Shown: in pieces, positions 1 to 5,533 of the stretch | Numbering within the stretch: the stretch's first letter is position 1 | Layout of the letters: each line of letters starts with the position of its first letter | Source: Treponema sp. | GTDB lineage: Bacteria; Spirochaetota; Spirochaetia; Treponematales; Breznakiellaceae | Reading direction: 5' to 3' | Assembly: GCA_031275535.1 (NCBI GenBank) | Contig: JAISOR010000257.1 | Coordinates: forward strand, 1-5,533 | Length of the DNA: 5,533 nt | Position numbers and translations under genes: made by a program | Notes under the pieces: model-generated | What the model was told of the DNA's origin: nothing | The model's input: only the letters and a program-made list of their open reading frames with translations | The model's database searches: none

Positions 1-81
1 CCGGCCGCATTGGGGACAGCTCTTGGCGCTCCGGGGAACCTCGGCGCCGCAATTTTCACAAAAAAAACGGGGACCGCTCAT
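1..81 (-). CDS. Zinc-ribbon protein, N-terminal fragment (runs off left edge)
   Basis: Reading the minus strand from an ATG at 81-79 gives 27 uninterrupted codons to the window edge. They start MSGPRFFCENCG and continue to a second SCPQCGR knuckle. The two CxxC pairs (Cys8/Cys11 and Cys22/Cys25) form a classic four-cysteine zinc ribbon, as in many small bacterial zinc-ribbon proteins. An in-frame TAA lies ten codons upstream with no ATG, GTG or TTG between, so this ATG is the only normal start, although I see no good Shine-Dalgarno sequence before it. The gene lies downstream of fmdB on the same strand, separated by 92 bases that hold a long hairpin. The rest of the protein is outside the window, so function, length and any further domains (extra ribbons, membrane segments) are unknown. 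The zinc-ribbon call is firm; anything more specific would be guesswork. Confidence 0.7.
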   Translation of the reverse strand, partial: MSGPRFFCENCGAEVPRSAKSCPQCGR

Positions 82-104
82 GACGGGAGGGGCTTTGGTA
101 TGGG

Positions 105-169
105 AGGCTTAGGACCCGCATAAGAATAAAATGCCGGGCATCTTATTTCTACGCGGGTCCTTAGGCCCG
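105..169 (-). repeat. Long imperfect inverted repeat (hairpin) after fmdB
   Basis: The arms at 111-135 and 137-161 match at 21 of 25 positions when one is reverse-complemented. The outer part (about 105-110 and 162-169) adds a few more pairs after a bulge and a mismatch. Read as minus-strand RNA, three of the four differences become G-U pairs and only one true mismatch remains. Read as plus-strand RNA, three are A-C mismatches. The structure therefore fits an RNA made in the direction of fmdB and the partial zinc-ribbon gene. It starts about 12 bases after the fmdB stop codon. No T-run follows the 3' arm, so it is not a standard intrinsic terminator. It could be a processing or stability hairpin, or one copy of a dispersed palindromic element. 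Confidence 0.75.
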
Positions 170-173
170 TTCC

Positions 174-533
174 TCATCCCGCGGCTTGCGCGGCCGGGCG
201 GTTCCCCGGTTCGGCTTTAGCGCAGCCCCCGCCCGCGGAATCGGCGGGCTTGGCCGCGGACTCCGCAGGCTTGGCCGCGGAATCGGCGGGCTTGGCTGTG
301 GACTCCGCGGGTTTGTCGCCGGAACCGGAGGCAGAACCGGTCTTGGTCCCCGGCCCCTTCCGGTCGGTTACATAAAAGCCGGAACCCTTAAAGATAACGC
401 CGCTTCCGCCGTTTATAAGCCGGCGCAGTTCCTTGCCGCATTGGGGGCAACTGGTCAGGGGCTCATCACTCATATTCTGGAAGACATCAAAAGAATGTCC
501 ACAACTCTTACATTCATACGCATAGGTCGGCAT
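174..533 (-). CDS. fmdB: FmdB-family zinc-ribbon protein with Ala/Pro-rich tail
   Basis: This 119-residue protein starts MPTYAYECKSCGHSF, the typical FmdB opening. The zinc ribbon is formed by Cys8/Cys11 and Cys29/Cys32. The block at about 42-59, with GGSGVIFKGSGFYVTD, is the second conserved part of the family. FmdB proteins are named after a putative regulator of formamidase expression in Methylophilus; most bacterial members, including this one, have no established role, so a regulatory function is only a family label. After residue 60 the protein is low-complexity: a Gly/Ser-rich linker, four heptads of the KPA[ED]SAA type (about residues 72-99), then GGGC and an Ala-rich end. Tails of variable length are common in the family. 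The ATG at 533 is supported by AAGGAA six bases upstream. No formamidase or amidase gene is nearby. The family assignment is secure; the biological role is not. Confidence 0.9.
   Translation of the reverse strand: MPTYAYECKSCGHSFDVFQNMSDEPLTSCPQCGKELRRLINGGSGVIFKGSGFYVTDRKGPGTKTGSASGSGDKPAESTAKPADSAAKPAESAAKPADSAGGGCAKAEPGNRPAAQAAG
237..320 (-). repeat. Four 21-bp tandem repeats inside the fmdB tail
   Basis: Four adjacent 21-base units (237-257, 258-278, 279-299, 300-320) encode the KPAESTA, KPADSAA, KPAESAA and KPADSAG heptads. Units 1 and 3 match at 19 of 21 bases and units 2 and 4 at 16 of 21. The array therefore looks like a duplicated 42-base pair of units rather than four equal copies. 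The unit length is a multiple of three, so gain or loss of a copy would change tail length but not frame. Confidence 0.85.
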
Positions 534-539
534 ATCACG

Positions 540-545
540 TTCCTT
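540..545 (-). promoter_or_regulatory. Ribosome binding site of fmdB
   Basis: Minus-strand AAGGAA with six bases before the ATG at 533. It supports that start; no competing start fits as well. Confidence 0.7.
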
Positions 546-554
546 TTATTTCAT

Positions 555-582
555 ACTATATTCCAAGGAAGCTTTCCCAAAA
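555..582 (-). promoter_or_regulatory. Possible fmdB promoter
   Basis: On the minus strand a TATAGT (560-555) is a fair -10 box, with a weak -35 (TTTTGG, 582-577) 16 bases upstream. The predicted transcript would begin about 15 bases before fmdB and would just include its ribosome binding site. The -35 falls inside the 571-601 hairpin, so terminator and promoter would overlap. The -35 match is poor; fmdB might instead rely on readthrough from the lipoprotein gene. Confidence 0.3.
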
Positions 583-601
583 ACTGAAGTTTTGGGAAAG
601 C
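571..601 (-). terminator. Hairpin just after the lipoprotein stop; probable terminator
   Basis: Perfect 12-base arms (571-582 and 590-601) surround a 7-base loop. The hairpin begins six bases after the lipoprotein stop codon on the minus strand, the right place for an intrinsic terminator of the ileS-lipoprotein transcript. The tail after the stem is TTCCTT, not a clean T-run, so termination may be partial. The upper stem is four A-T pairs, the lower eight pairs mixed. It is the only plausible terminator in the window. Confidence 0.55.
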
Positions 602-607
602 CTCTAT

Positions 608-1588
608 TCATTCTGAATATACTGAGAACATGTTAAAAAGTAAAGCTATCCCCCGGGCATCCATGGCGCCGGTATGGATAAGCAGGAAGGGCCCCTCCTG
701 GACCGGGGGATTGGCAAAGAGGGCCGCGGCCAAAGCCAGGGGACTTCCGGCGCCGGGAGAAGCGCCGCCGGCCATAAAGAGCCTGGCCATGGAGATGACG
801 GAGACCAGGGCCTTGGCCTGACTTGCCGAGGGGGTCTCAATACGGAGCGCCGCCTCATATACCGGCTCCTCCGGGTCTCCGGCATTCCCGGAGGGTCCGG
901 CCCCCTCCGAAGCCGGCCCCCGGGAAAGGGCATAGACGCCGAAAAGGGCCCGTTTCGCGGGGATTTGGATGGGGATCTCGATTTGGGCGAAGAATTGACT
1001 GATGGGGGTCCCGGCGTCCTCCAGCCAGCCCGCCAAAAGGGCCCCCCGGCGGAGTTCCGCAAGGCCCTCGGGGGGCTCGGCTCCCGGGGGCGGGGAAAAG
1101 GGGTCCCCGTCGGAGACCAGCGCCCGGTCCGCGTCCAGGAACAGGGAAAGGCCATAGGAGGAAGAGCGCCAGTAGCGGGCCCCTGTGGCGGACCGGGCCT
1201 TTTTCCAGGCCGGGCTAAAGGCAAAGGAGAGGCCGCTCCTGAAGCGGGGGTAGCCGCCCCTAAGGACGGCGAGGAAGCTCCGGGGCTCCCCTTCTCCGTA
1301 GACCGCGGCCACCGCGGAACCGGTCCGGTCAAGCACCGCGGCGGCGTCCTTTCCGCTCAGATCCCCCAGGGAAACCAGATCCAGTATGGGCCTTGCCTGG
1401 GGCACATCGACCGCGAAATACAGGGTTCCCCCGGGGGGCAGGAGGGCAAAATCATCCTGCCCGGGTCCGGGGGGCTCCGCTTTCCGGGGTCCCGTGGCGC
1501 AGGAAGCCAGGACGAGGAGGAAAAAGAAGAGCGGCCCCCCTACTCCCAGGGAGCTAGGCCTTTTCAATAGATACCATCCAGTTTTCAT
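608..1588 (-). CDS. Probable spirochaete-type lipoprotein of unknown function
   Basis: I prefer the ATG at 1588, which gives 326 residues. It is preceded by GGAAG six bases away and yields a normal signal peptide: a basic n-region (MKTGWYLLKR), a hydrophobic core rich in Leu and Phe, and a lipobox LASC with the lipidated Cys at 30. A TTG at 1567 (319 residues) would also give a good signal peptide. The reading frame is open back to an ATG at 1792, but starting there would put about 68 ileS-antiphase residues ahead of the signal. The mature part begins with a Pro/Gly-rich linker and then about 280 residues with no motif I recognise. It has no transmembrane span and hardly any cysteine; some late segments, such as residues near ISQFFAQIEIPIQIP and AKALVSVISMARLFM, look amphipathic. 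The gene overlaps the end of ileS by 35 bases, so co-transcription and translational coupling are likely. From memory, Treponema pallidum encodes the outer-membrane lipoprotein Tp0453 next to ileS, making a distant homologue possible but unproven. Confidence 0.75.
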   Translation of the reverse strand: MKTGWYLLKRPSSLGVGGPLFFFLLVLASCATGPRKAEPPGPGQDDFALLPPGGTLYFAVDVPQARPILDLVSLGDLSGKDAAAVLDRTGSAVAAVYGEGEPRSFLAVLRGGYPRFRSGLSFAFSPAWKKARSATGARYWRSSSYGLSLFLDADRALVSDGDPFSPPPGAEPPEGLAELRRGALLAGWLEDAGTPISQFFAQIEIPIQIPAKRALFGVYALSRGPASEGAGPSGNAGDPEEPVYEAALRIETPSASQAKALVSVISMARLFMAGGASPGAGSPLALAAALFANPPVQEGPFLLIHTGAMDARGIALLFNMFSVYSE

Positions 1589-4500
1589 CCCCCGCTTCCA
1601 GGGGGATCTGGCCTTCGGCCTTAGTCCAGTCCACCGACAGGGCCAGGGTTTCGGCGGCCACGTAATCGGCAAAGGACTCCCAGGCGGCTTTAAGCCGGTC
1701 CGGGCCGAAGAGTTTAAGCCGGATCCGGTCGGTAACCGCCAGGCCGGAATCTTTCCGCAAATTCTGCACCCCCCGGACCAGGTCCCGCACATCTCCTTCC
1801 CGGGACAGGTCCCCGCTTACCTCCGTGTCCAGGCCCACCGTAAGGGTCCCCTCGTTTAACACCTTGAGGTTCGCCTTTTCAATCCGCCGGATGTCGAGCT
1901 TTTCCGCGGTGATCTCCACGGTCCGTGAGGGGCCTTTACCCGCCGTCCCCGGGGACGAAGTCTCTATGGACAGGGCGGCCCCCTCCAGGATGCCCTGAAT
2001 TTCCGCCTGGCTCAGGGATTCAATGCGGGCCGCAACGGCCTTCATGTCCTTTCCCAGTTCCTTCCCCAGGACCCGGAAATTGGCCTTGGCCTGATACTCC
2101 ACCAGATCTTCCTCGTTATCCCGGAAGACCACGTTCTTAACGTTCAGTTCCTCCCGGATAATTTCTTCCATTTCCAGGAGTACCTTTTTCTCTTCCCTGT
2201 TCCGGGTTACCAGTTCCACGGTCCGCAGGGGCTGGCGGATCTTGATGTTGTACTGGGAGCGGAGGGACCGGCCCATGGAAACCGCATGCCGGACCACGGC
2301 CATCTTATATTCCAGCGGATGGTCCCGCCGGGCCTCCCGGGGCAGGGGAAAATCCACGAGGTGTACGGACTCCGCTTCCCCCTCCCGGCGGAGGTTTTGC
2401 CAGATGGCCTCGGTGGTAAAGGGCATAAAGGGCGCGGCGGTGATTATCAGGGTGCGGAGTACGTCGCAGAGGGTTCCGTAGGCATCGGTCTTATCCGTAT
2501 CGTTCCCGGAGCCCCCGCTTAGGGAGGAGCGCCAGAACCGGCGCCGGGAACGGCGGATATACCAGTTATTCAAAAGGTCGATAAATTCCAGGATGGGATC
2601 CACCGCCCGGGAGAGGTCGTAGGCATCCAGGGCAGAGCCCACCTTTTCGGCCAGGTTTTCCGCCTCCGAGAGGATCCATTTATCCAGGGGATTGGCGGGA
2701 TTGTCCGGCGCGCCGGCGGGGCTGATCTTATCGATATTCGCATAGGTTACAAAGAAGCTGTACGCGTTCCACAGGGGGATGAGGATGCTCTTCATCACCT
2801 CCCGGACCCCCTCGTCGCTGTAGCGGAGATCATCGGATTTTACGATGGCCGAATGGACCAGAAAAAGCCTGAGGGCGTCGGCCCCAAAGGTGTTCACCAC
2901 CTCTATGGGATCGGTATAGTTCCGCAGGCTCTTGCTCATCTTCTTGCCGTCCGAGGCAAGGACCAGGCCGCTGACGATGCAGTTCCTGAACGCGGGCTTC
3001 TTAAACAGGGCCGCGGCCAGCACGGTGAGGGTATAAAACCATCCCCTGGTCTGATCCAGCCCTTCGTTGATAAAGTCCGCGGGAAAATGGGCCTCGAAAA
3101 ATTCCCTGTTCTCAAAGGGATAGTGATTCTGGGCATAGGGCATGGCCCCGGATTCAAACCAGCAGTCCAGCACTTCGGGGATGCGGGTCATGACGCCTTT
3201 ACAGGCATCCCCCCCGGGGGCCGCCTTGCAGGGAATGGTGATCTGATCCACAAAATGTTTATGCAGGTCCCCGGGCTCCTGGCCGGAAAGTTCCTTCAAT
3301 TCCGCCCGGCTCCCGATACAGATGGTCTTGCCGCAGTCGGGGCATTTCCAGATGGGCAGGGGGTTTCCCCAGTAGCGGTTGCGGCTGATGGCCCAGTCCC
3401 GGGCGCCCTCAAGCCACTTTCCAAAGCGGCCGCTTTTGATGTGTTCCGGGACCCAGTATATCTCTTTATTGGCCTCCAGCATGTCCTGTTTTATCTTTTC
3501 CACATTGACAAACCAGGACCCCACGGCCCGGTAGATCAGGGGGCTCCCGCATCTCCAGCAATGGGGATAGGCATGGAGGATCTGTTCCCGCTTAACGATT
3601 TTGCCCTCGGCCTTGAGCCGGTCCAGGATGGGCTTGTCCGCGTCCTTGACAAAGAGCCCCGCATAGTCCGGCACCTCGGCGGTAAAACGGCACTCGGCGT
3701 CCACCGGGCATATCACGGGAACCCCCGTGCCCTTGAGGACCCGCTGGTCATCTTCGCCGAAACCCGGAGCGGTGTGGACCACCCCCGTGCCGTCCCCGGT
3801 GGTGACAAAGTCCCCCAGGTAGGTCCGAAAGGCGTTTTGCTCCGCCGCATCTTTGAAATAGGGGAACAGGGGTTCGTAGGTAATTCCCGCCAGATCCGCC
3901 CCCTTCATCCGCCAGAGGATCTTGCAGTCCCCTTCGGTAGGCAGGGCCCCGGCCTTCAGGGCCGCCTCGTCCGGCATCCGGGGCGGGTCTTTGTAGTACG
4001 CGGGAAGCCGGGCCTCCGCCAGGATGTACCGTTCAGGCCCGGTTCCGCCCGGGGGAAGGGCCTTATCCTCCACCAGGACATAATCGATGTCCGGCCCCAG
4101 GGTAAGGGCCAGGTTGGAAGGCAGGGTCCAGGGGGTGGTGGTCCAGGCCAAAAGGTAAACCGGCCCGCCTTCGGCCAGGCCCTTCAGGATGGGCTCCGCG
4201 GAAGCGGGACTGCCCGGGACGATGCCGGTTACTTTGAACCGAACCGTAACCGCCGGGTCGTGGACATCTTTGTAGCCCCCCAGGTTAAGCTCGTGGTTGG
4301 AAAGGACCGTGGCGCAACGGGGGCAGTAGGGCAGGATATAATGGCCCTCGTAGAGGAGTCCCTTATCCCAGAGGGCTTGCATGATCCACCAGATGGTTTC
4401 CATGTAATCCCCTTCCATGGTTTTATAATCATGGTCAAAATCAACCCACCGGCCCAGGCGGGTTATGACCTCCCGCCATTCCTTTACATACCGGAGTACC

Positions 4501-4868
4501 GCGGCCCGGCAGGCTTCGTTAAACGCCGCCACCCCGTATTTTTCAATATCCGTCTTGGAGTTAAGGCCCAATTCCTTTTCGATAAGGTTCTCCACCGGCA
4601 GGCCGTGGCAGTCCCAGCCGAAACGGCGCTCCACCTTCTTCCCCTTCATGGTCTGGTAACGGGGGATAATATCCTTTATGGTACTGGGAACAAAATGCCC
4701 AAAATGGGGCATCCCCGTGGCAAAGGGGGGGCCGTCGTAGAAGACGTACTCCTCCGCCCCTTCCCTGGCCCGGATAGATTTCTTAAAAATATCGTTCCTT
4801 TCCCAAAAAGCCAGAACCTCTTCTTCCAGTTTGGGAAAACTCACCTTTGGGTCCACACTCTGATACAC
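1554..4868 (-). CDS. ileS: Isoleucyl-tRNA synthetase, eukaryote-like type 2
   Basis: This cytoplasmic class I synthetase attaches isoleucine to tRNA-Ile and edits misactivated valine. It is complete at 1104 residues. In order: the catalytic HIGH-type motif PHFGH (His55 to His58); FGWDCHGLPVE near 83-93; a CPRC knuckle at 182-185; the editing (CP1) domain with TTTPWTLP at 243-250 and GTGVVHTAPGFGEDD at 360-374; CWRC at 437-440 and CPDC at 509-512; DCWFESG at 568-574; DQTRGWFYTL at about 605-614; and KMSKS at 643-647. The anticodon-binding and C-terminal domains follow. There is no cysteine after residue 801, so the C-terminal zinc finger of the E. coli-type enzyme is absent. Together with the WFESGAMPYAQ and PHFGH forms, this marks type 2 (IleRS2), the type linked to low mupirocin sensitivity. 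The start is GTG, with GGAGGA six bases upstream. The gene is intact and heads an apparent operon with the overlapping lipoprotein gene. Confidence 0.97.
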   Translation of the reverse strand: MYQSVDPKVSFPKLEEEVLAFWERNDIFKKSIRAREGAEEYVFYDGPPFATGMPHFGHFVPSTIKDIIPRYQTMKGKKVERRFGWDCHGLPVENLIEKELGLNSKTDIEKYGVAAFNEACRAAVLRYVKEWREVITRLGRWVDFDHDYKTMEGDYMETIWWIMQALWDKGLLYEGHYILPYCPRCATVLSNHELNLGGYKDVHDPAVTVRFKVTGIVPGSPASAEPILKGLAEGGPVYLLAWTTTPWTLPSNLALTLGPDIDYVLVEDKALPPGGTGPERYILAEARLPAYYKDPPRMPDEAALKAGALPTEGDCKILWRMKGADLAGITYEPLFPYFKDAAEQNAFRTYLGDFVTTGDGTGVVHTAPGFGEDDQRVLKGTGVPVICPVDAECRFTAEVPDYAGLFVKDADKPILDRLKAEGKIVKREQILHAYPHCWRCGSPLIYRAVGSWFVNVEKIKQDMLEANKEIYWVPEHIKSGRFGKWLEGARDWAISRNRYWGNPLPIWKCPDCGKTICIGSRAELKELSGQEPGDLHKHFVDQITIPCKAAPGGDACKGVMTRIPEVLDCWFESGAMPYAQNHYPFENREFFEAHFPADFINEGLDQTRGWFYTLTVLAAALFKKPAFRNCIVSGLVLASDGKKMSKSLRNYTDPIEVVNTFGADALRLFLVHSAIVKSDDLRYSDEGVREVMKSILIPLWNAYSFFVTYANIDKISPAGAPDNPANPLDKWILSEAENLAEKVGSALDAYDLSRAVDPILEFIDLLNNWYIRRSRRRFWRSSLSGGSGNDTDKTDAYGTLCDVLRTLIITAAPFMPFTTEAIWQNLRREGEAESVHLVDFPLPREARRDHPLEYKMAVVRHAVSMGRSLRSQYNIKIRQPLRTVELVTRNREEKKVLLEMEEIIREELNVKNVVFRDNEEDLVEYQAKANFRVLGKELGKDMKAVAARIESLSQAEIQGILEGAALSIETSSPGTAGKGPSRTVEITAEKLDIRRIEKANLKVLNEGTLTVGLDTEVSGDLSREGDVRDLVRGVQNLRKDSGLAVTDRIRLKLFGPDRLKAAWESFADYVAAETLALSVDWTKAEGQIPLEAGDENWMVSIEKA

Positions 4869-4874
4869 CGCAAT

Positions 4875-4880
4875 TCCTCC
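4875..4880 (-). promoter_or_regulatory. Ribosome binding site of ileS (decides the GTG start)
   Basis: Minus-strand GGAGGA lies six bases before the GTG at 4868. The strong site and the conserved N-terminal sequence following it make this start convincing although it is not ATG. Confidence 0.8.
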
Positions 4881-4914
4881 GCCGCAGGATATGACAAGAC
4901 TTATTTACTACCTT

Positions 4915-4944
4915 ATTATGCCATATTTTGATATACTTATCCAA
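4915..4944 (-). promoter_or_regulatory. Probable ileS promoter
   Basis: On the minus strand TTGGAT (4944-4939) and CATAAT (4920-4915) are separated by 18 bases, a good match to a sigma-70 type promoter in an A/T-rich patch. Transcription would begin near 4908 and leave a leader of about 40 bases. That is too short for a T-box riboswitch, and no T-box sequence is visible. Assigned by eye only. Confidence 0.45.
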
Positions 4945-4948
4945 GTAT
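4933..4948. promoter_or_regulatory. Small perfect palindrome over the ileS -35 box
   Basis: ATACTT and AAGTAT, exact inverted six-base arms with four bases between, cover the proposed -35 element. The position would suit an operator for a dimeric regulator, but a short A/T-rich palindrome can arise by chance and I do not recognise the site. Confidence 0.3.
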
Positions 4949-5032
4949 GACCCGGTAATTCCCAGGGCAAAGGCGTTTACTTTTTATCCGGGATACATTA
5001 AATCAAATTCGCTGGTCCGGGAAAAAATTCTT

Positions 5033-5107
5033 TGGGGTCCTGGCGGTTGTAAAATCCATAGGGGCCCCCCAAGGGGTCCCCCCTGTGGATTTTACACCGC
5101 CACCCCA
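5033..5107. repeat. Long GC-rich inverted repeat in the ileS-nth intergenic region
   Basis: A core of ten perfect pairs (5049-5058 with 5086-5095) continues outward, after a one-base bulge, through six pairs (5041-5046 with 5097-5102). After a three-base bulge come five more (5033-5037 with 5103-5107). Inward it continues through a T-G pair, A-T and four G-C pairs, leaving a C-rich and G-rich tip that can fold again. The total is about 30 pairs. It lies between two divergent gene starts, so it cannot be the terminator of either gene. It resembles a dispersed palindromic (REP or MITE-like) element, but I see no target-site duplication and no second copy in the window. Confidence 0.75.
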
Positions 5108-5264
5108 CCAGGTTTTTCTTACCGGACCGGTATTTTCTCCGGAAGTATCCCGGATATATGCCAAAGAATTGCCCGGCATTTCCCTAAACGGAGGGAAGAG
5201 GGGTTCCTCGGGTAAGGCGGGCACAATCGACGGTTTTCTCCATCTTGGAGTTACCGGTTTTTGT

Positions 5265-5268
5265 GAGG
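5265..5268 (+). promoter_or_regulatory. Ribosome binding site of nth
   Basis: GAGG with eight bases before the ATG at 5277. It favours this ATG over the in-frame ATG two codons later. Confidence 0.55.
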
Positions 5269-5276
5269 TTTAATTG

Positions 5277-5533
5277 ATGAGTATGACCAGTAAAGTTCGG
5301 CTTCAAAAGGTGATGAAGATCCTGGGGCCCCGGTACCCGGAGCATAGACCGAGGCTTCACTACAAGAGTCCCTTTGAACTCCTGATCGCCACGGTCCTGG
5401 CGGCCCAGTGCAGTGATGCGGCGGTAAATCTGGTTACCCCCGCGCTCTTTGGCCGTTTCCCCGATCCCGCGGCCCTGGCGGAGGCCCCGCCGGAAGAACT
5501 GGAGGGCCTTATCCGCAAAACCGGCTTTTTCCG
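5277..5533 (+). CDS. nth: Endonuclease III, N-terminal fragment (runs off right edge)
   Basis: Endonuclease III is a base-excision repair enzyme: a DNA glycosylase with AP-lyase activity that removes oxidised pyrimidines. From the ATG at 5277 there are 85 complete codons with no stop. The stretch SPFELLIATVLAAQCSD (residues 31-47) is the family's first helix region, with Gln44 and Asp47 in the usual places. It is followed by VNLVTPALFGRFPDPAAL and then by ELEGLIRKTGFF, which in family members continues into NKA. The helix-hairpin-helix, the catalytic Lys and Asp and the four-cysteine iron-sulphur site all lie beyond the window, so their integrity cannot be judged. The family is usually about 210-220 residues. 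The gene is divergent from ileS and does not share its transcript. MutY and other superfamily members are less likely because the N-terminal sequence is so close to Nth. Confidence 0.92.
   Translation, partial: MSMTSKVRLQKVMKILGPRYPEHRPRLHYKSPFELLIATVLAAQCSDAAVNLVTPALFGRFPDPAALAEAPPEELEGLIRKTGFF

Larger units (their letters stand above)
4869..5276. other. Divergent intergenic region between ileS and nth
   Basis: About 400 bases separate the divergent starts of ileS and nth. The left part holds the ileS promoter and ribosome binding site; the middle holds the long inverted repeat at 5033-5107. The right part, about 5110-5260, has a short palindrome TACCGGACCGGTA at 5120-5132 and no clear nth promoter (the best -10 is TATATG at about 5154-5159 with a poor -35). 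I found no convincing gene: the small open frames here lack conserved motifs, lack ribosome binding sites or begin inside the inverted repeat. No tRNA or other RNA gene was recognised. Confidence 0.6.

Noticed and set aside
646..1332. A 228-codon minus-strand frame within the lipoprotein gene
   Set aside because: It is another frame of the same strand, rich in Pro/Arg/Ser as expected of an out-of-phase reading of GC-rich DNA.
674..1570. A 298-codon plus-strand open frame opposite the lipoprotein gene
   Set aside because: Low-complexity Gly/Arg/Pro-rich translation with no motif or ribosome binding site. The minus strand has a signal peptide and lipobox, so that strand is coding.
4869..4915. 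T-box riboswitch upstream of ileS
   Set aside because: The predicted leader is only about 40 bases and contains neither a T-box sequence nor an antiterminator fold.
2853..4931. A 692-codon open frame on the plus strand, antisense to ileS
   Set aside because: It is the mirror of ileS in a high-GC gene, where stop codons are rare on the opposite strand. The protein is a Gly/Pro/Arg-rich string without a recognisable domain, and ileS itself has every expected motif.
5033..5107. The long inverted repeat as an intrinsic terminator
   Set aside because: Both flanking genes are transcribed away from it, and no T-run follows either arm.
5003..5224. A 73-codon minus-strand frame upstream of ileS
   Set aside because: It crosses the whole inverted repeat, has no recognised motif and is probably a chance open frame.
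5085..5273. A 62-codon plus-strand frame ending just before nth, possibly a leader gene
   Set aside because: Its GTG start lies inside the long inverted repeat, there is no ribosome binding site, and the translation shows no family resemblance. The adjacency to nth is suggestive but not enough.
1..5533. CRISPR array, transposase, tRNA or rRNA gene
   Set aside because: No regularly spaced direct repeats, no transposase-like reading frame and no cloverleaf or rRNA-like sequence was seen on either strand.

Overview
The window holds two complete genes with clear family assignments, one complete gene of unknown function, and a partial gene at each edge. Base composition is high in G+C (judged by eye, not counted), with strongly G/C-biased third codon positions. 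The intergenic regions are visibly more A/T-rich. The eukaryote-like (type 2) isoleucyl-tRNA synthetase and the downstream lipoprotein with a short, hydrophobic, spirochaete-style signal peptide suggest a high-GC relative of Treponema. This assignment is inference from gene type and order, since no marker RNA gene is present.

Layout from left to right. Positions 1-81 (minus strand) encode the first 27 residues of a small zinc-ribbon protein that runs off the left edge. Positions 82-173 hold a long imperfect inverted repeat. Positions 174-533 (minus) encode an FmdB-family zinc-ribbon protein with a repetitive Ala/Pro-rich tail. Positions 534-607 combine a hairpin just after the lipoprotein stop codon with the ribosome binding site and possible promoter of fmdB. 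Positions 608-1588 (minus) encode an unrecognised lipoprotein whose start lies inside the end of ileS. Positions 1554-4868 (minus) encode the full 1104-residue isoleucyl-tRNA synthetase from a GTG start. Positions 4869-5276 are a divergent intergenic region with a probable ileS promoter, a small palindrome over its -35 box, and a long GC-rich inverted repeat. Positions 5277-5533 (plus) encode the first 85 residues of endonuclease III, cut by the right edge.

ileS and the lipoprotein gene overlap by 35 bases and should be one transcript. fmdB and the partial zinc-ribbon gene follow in the same direction and may be read from their own promoter or by readthrough. nth is transcribed the other way. 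The protein-coding content is mostly housekeeping: tRNA charging, DNA base-excision repair and an envelope lipoprotein. I see no defence system, CRISPR array, transposase, tRNA or rRNA. The points most worth a second look are the two long inverted repeats, the lipoprotein's start and family, and the repeat in the FmdB tail.
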